From NCBI GenBank assembly GCA_030827125.1, contig JAURFD010000009.1, positions 1 to 64,000 of the forward strand: a DNA stretch of 64,000 nt, written 5' to 3'. This DNA is from Candidatus Nanopelagicales bacterium (GTDB lineage Bacteria; Actinomycetota; Actinomycetes; S36-B12). The stretch's first letter is position 1. The number at the start of each line of letters is the position of its first letter. Shown here piece by piece: positions 62,371 to 64,000 of this stretch. The position numbers were made by a program, and so were the translations under genes. Below the pieces are notes generated by a model. That model had not been told where the DNA came from. It saw nothing but the letters and a program-made list of their open reading frames with translations, and searched no databases.

Positions 62371-62625
62371 ATGGCTCACAAGAAGGGTGCATCGAGCACC
62401 AGGAACGGTCGCGACTCCAACGCACAGCGTCTCGGCGTCAAGCGGTTCGGTGGTCAGCTTGTCGGCGCCGGCGAGATCATCGTGCGGCAGCGCGGCACTC
62501 ACTTCCACCCCGGCTCCAACGTCGGGCGCGGCAAGGACGACACCCTCTTCGCCCTCAGTGAGGGGCGCGTTGAGTTCGGCACCTTCCGTGGTCGCCGCGT
62601 CGTCAACGTCGTCGCCGACGCCTGA
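62371..62625 (+). CDS. rpmA: 50S ribosomal protein L27
   Basis: 84 residues. [28 protein letters not shown] and [27 protein letters not shown] are diagnostic. The N-terminus reaches the peptidyl-transferase centre; no Firmicute-type cleavable leader is present. It starts 3 nt after rplU. Confidence 0.98.
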   Translation: MAHKKGASSTRNGRDSNAQRLGVKRFGGQLVGAGEIIVRQRGTHFHPGSNVGRGKDDTLFALSEGRVEFGTFRGRRVVNVVADA

Positions 62626-62648
62626 AGTCGAGCGGTCAGCGGACCGCC

Positions 62649-64000
62649 ATGACCACTTTCGTTGATCGAGTAGATCTCCACGCCGCTGCCGGCGACGGCG
62701 GGCATGGCTGTGCCTCCATCCATCGCGAGAAGTTCAAGCCGCTCGGTGGACCCGACGGTGGCAACGGTGGTCGCGGGGGTGACGTCGTACTCACCGTCGA
62801 TCCCAATGTCACGACGCTCATCGCCTTCCATCATCGGCCGCACCATCGCGCGGCGAACGGCAAGCCGGGTCAGGGTTCGCATCGCAACGGGGCCAATGGC
62901 GACGATGTGATCCTTCCTGTGCCGGACGGCACCGTGGTGACCACTGCCGACGGGACGGTCCTCGCTGACCTCACCGGGGCCGGCACCTCCTTCGTTATCG
63001 CGGCCGGTGGCCGCGGTGGACTCGGAAACGCCTCGCTCGCCTCCCAGCGACGCAAGGCGCCGGGGTTTGCGCTCTACGGCGAGCCCGGTGAAAACCGAGA
63101 CGTCGTCCTGGAGTTGAAGTCCGTCGCCGACGTTGCGCTGGTCGGCTATCCGAGCGCGGGCAAGTCGAGCCTCATCGCCGCCCTGTCCCAGGCGCGACCG
63201 AAGATCGCGGACTATCCCTTCACCACCCTGGTGCCGAACCTTGGCGTCGTCACGGCCGGTGATGTCACGTACACCATCGCCGACGTGCCCGGGCTGATTC
63301 CGGGGGCTAGCGAGGGCAAAGGTCTCGGGCTGGAGTTTCTCCGTCACATTGAGCGTTGTTCTGTCATCGTCCACGTGATCGATTGCGCATCCTTGGAGAC
63401 GGAGCGCGAGCCTCTCGCCGACCTCGACATCATCGAGGCCGAACTCGCCGCGTACGGCGGGCTGGAGGATCGGCCGCGACTGGTGGCCCTCAACAAGGTC
63501 GATCTGCCGGACGGCAAGGTCGTCGCGGACATGGTGGCCCCGCTCCTTGCTGAGCGTGGGTTGCCCGCCTACGAAGTGTCGGCGGTCAGCCACGAAGGGC
63601 TGCGGGCGCTGTCCTTCGCCATGGCAGCGCTCGTCGCAGAGCATCGAGCCGCCCGGGAGATCGTGGTGGCACCGCGCATCGTGGTGCGTCCGAAGGCCGT
63701 CGACGATTCCGAGTTCGAGGTTCGGCTGCAGAACTCCCCGGAGACCGGCGAGCCGATTTACCGGGTGACCGGATCCCGCCCCGAGCGCTGGGTTCGTCAG
63801 ACTGACTTCGGCAACGAGGAGGCCGTGGGTTATTTGGCGGACCGCCTAGCTCGACTGGGGGTGGAGGAGGAACTGCTCAAGGCGGGGGCGACTCCTGGCA
63901 GCACGGTCGTCATTGGACCGGGCGATGACGCCGTGGTCTTTGACTGGGAGCCCACCATCGGTGCGGGAGACATTGCCGCACGCGGTCCCCGCGGAACCGA
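62649..64000 (+). CDS. obg: GTPase Obg (CgtA), partial at window end
   Basis: 450 codons from ATG 62649 with no stop before the window edge. The Obg fold is glycine rich ([37 protein letters not shown]). The GTPase domain has G1 GYPSAGKSS (166-174), G3 DVPGLI and G4 NKVD. The actinobacterial C-terminal OCT domain ([27 protein letters not shown]) follows, and the frame runs on past VFDWEP, as expected for the extended actinobacterial form. It acts in 50S assembly and stress control. Confidence 0.97.
   Translation, partial: MTTFVDRVDLHAAAGDGGHGCASIHREKFKPLGGPDGGNGGRGGDVVLTVDPNVTTLIAFHHRPHHRAANGKPGQGSHRNGANGDDVILPVPDGTVVTTADGTVLADLTGAGTSFVIAAGGRGGLGNASLASQRRKAPGFALYGEPGENRDVVLELKSVADVALVGYPSAGKSSLIAALSQARPKIADYPFTTLVPNLGVVTAGDVTYTIADVPGLIPGASEGKGLGLEFLRHIERCSVIVHVIDCASLETEREPLADLDIIEAELAAYGGLEDRPRLVALNKVDLPDGKVVADMVAPLLAERGLPAYEVSAVSHEGLRALSFAMAALVAEHRAAREIVVAPRIVVRPKAVDDSEFEVRLQNSPETGEPIYRVTGSRPERWVRQTDFGNEEAVGYLADRLARLGVEEELLKAGATPGSTVVIGPGDDAVVFDWEPTIGAGDIAARGPRGT

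Noticed and set aside
61345..63644. Two long minus-strand frames (61345-62508 and 62499-63644) opposite rne, rplU, rpmA and obg
   Set aside because: Both are antisense shadows over strongly conserved genes.

Overview
This 64 kb window is a chromosomal segment of a high-GC Gram-positive bacterium, most likely an actinomycete. The evidence is the GC-rich codon use, many GTG starts, a mycothiol-family DsbA-like oxidoreductase next to pepN and a Nei-type glycosylase, paired ClpP1/ClpP2 with ClpX, and the block tig-clpP1-clpP2-clpX / valS / folC-DUF4233-ndk / mreBCD-mrdA-rodA / TIGR03960-TIGR03936 / rne-rplU-rpmA-obg. As I recall the Mycobacterium tuberculosis map, much of the window follows the Rv2478c-to-Rv2440c order (ssb paralogue, ettA, glbO, pepN, Rv2466c, nei, tig, clpP, clpX, valS, folC, ndk, rne, obg), with local inversions and an added mre/rod cluster as in streptomycetes. 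No species can be named.

Layout. 1-7 kb is accessory: the tail of a DMT transporter, an epoxide-hydrolase-like protein, secreted proteins, a fused Gfo/Idh/MocA oxidoreductase, a DM13 protein, and a two-gene nitrile hydratase/thiocyanate hydrolase operon of unusual architecture. 7-24 kb holds tRNA-Arg, an SSB paralogue, EttA, truncated haemoglobin, a UbiB-like kinase, a prolyl oligopeptidase, an amidase-malQ pair and pepN. 24-29 kb holds the DsbA-like protein, a DUF559 endonuclease-fold gene bracketed by long near-perfect palindromes, DUF429, nei, DUF3159 and a poorly coding 0.7 kb gap. 29-38 kb is catabolic and secreted: an SGNH hydrolase with a decayed fragment beside it, a dimethylglycine-dehydrogenase-like flavoprotein, a diaminopropionate ammonia-lyase-like operon, an aldo/keto reductase and a sulfatase. 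38-64 kb is mostly core: tRNA-Gly, tRNA-Pro, trigger factor, Clp protease, ValRS, FolC, NDK, the rod-shape cluster, RNase E/G, L21, L27 and Obg (cut by the window end).

Three system-level signals stand out. First, a 27-29 nt inverted-repeat family (three copies) brackets the DUF559 gene and recurs once alone between clpX-linked and valS genes. Second, at least 17 genes have a TANNNT -10 hexamer only 6-8 nt before their start codon and no Shine-Dalgarno, which predicts widespread leaderless transcription. Third, the nitrile-hydratase operon has a His-rich, N-terminally extended alpha subunit and a tiny beta-C-half protein. No CRISPR array, integrase, transposase or rRNA was seen.
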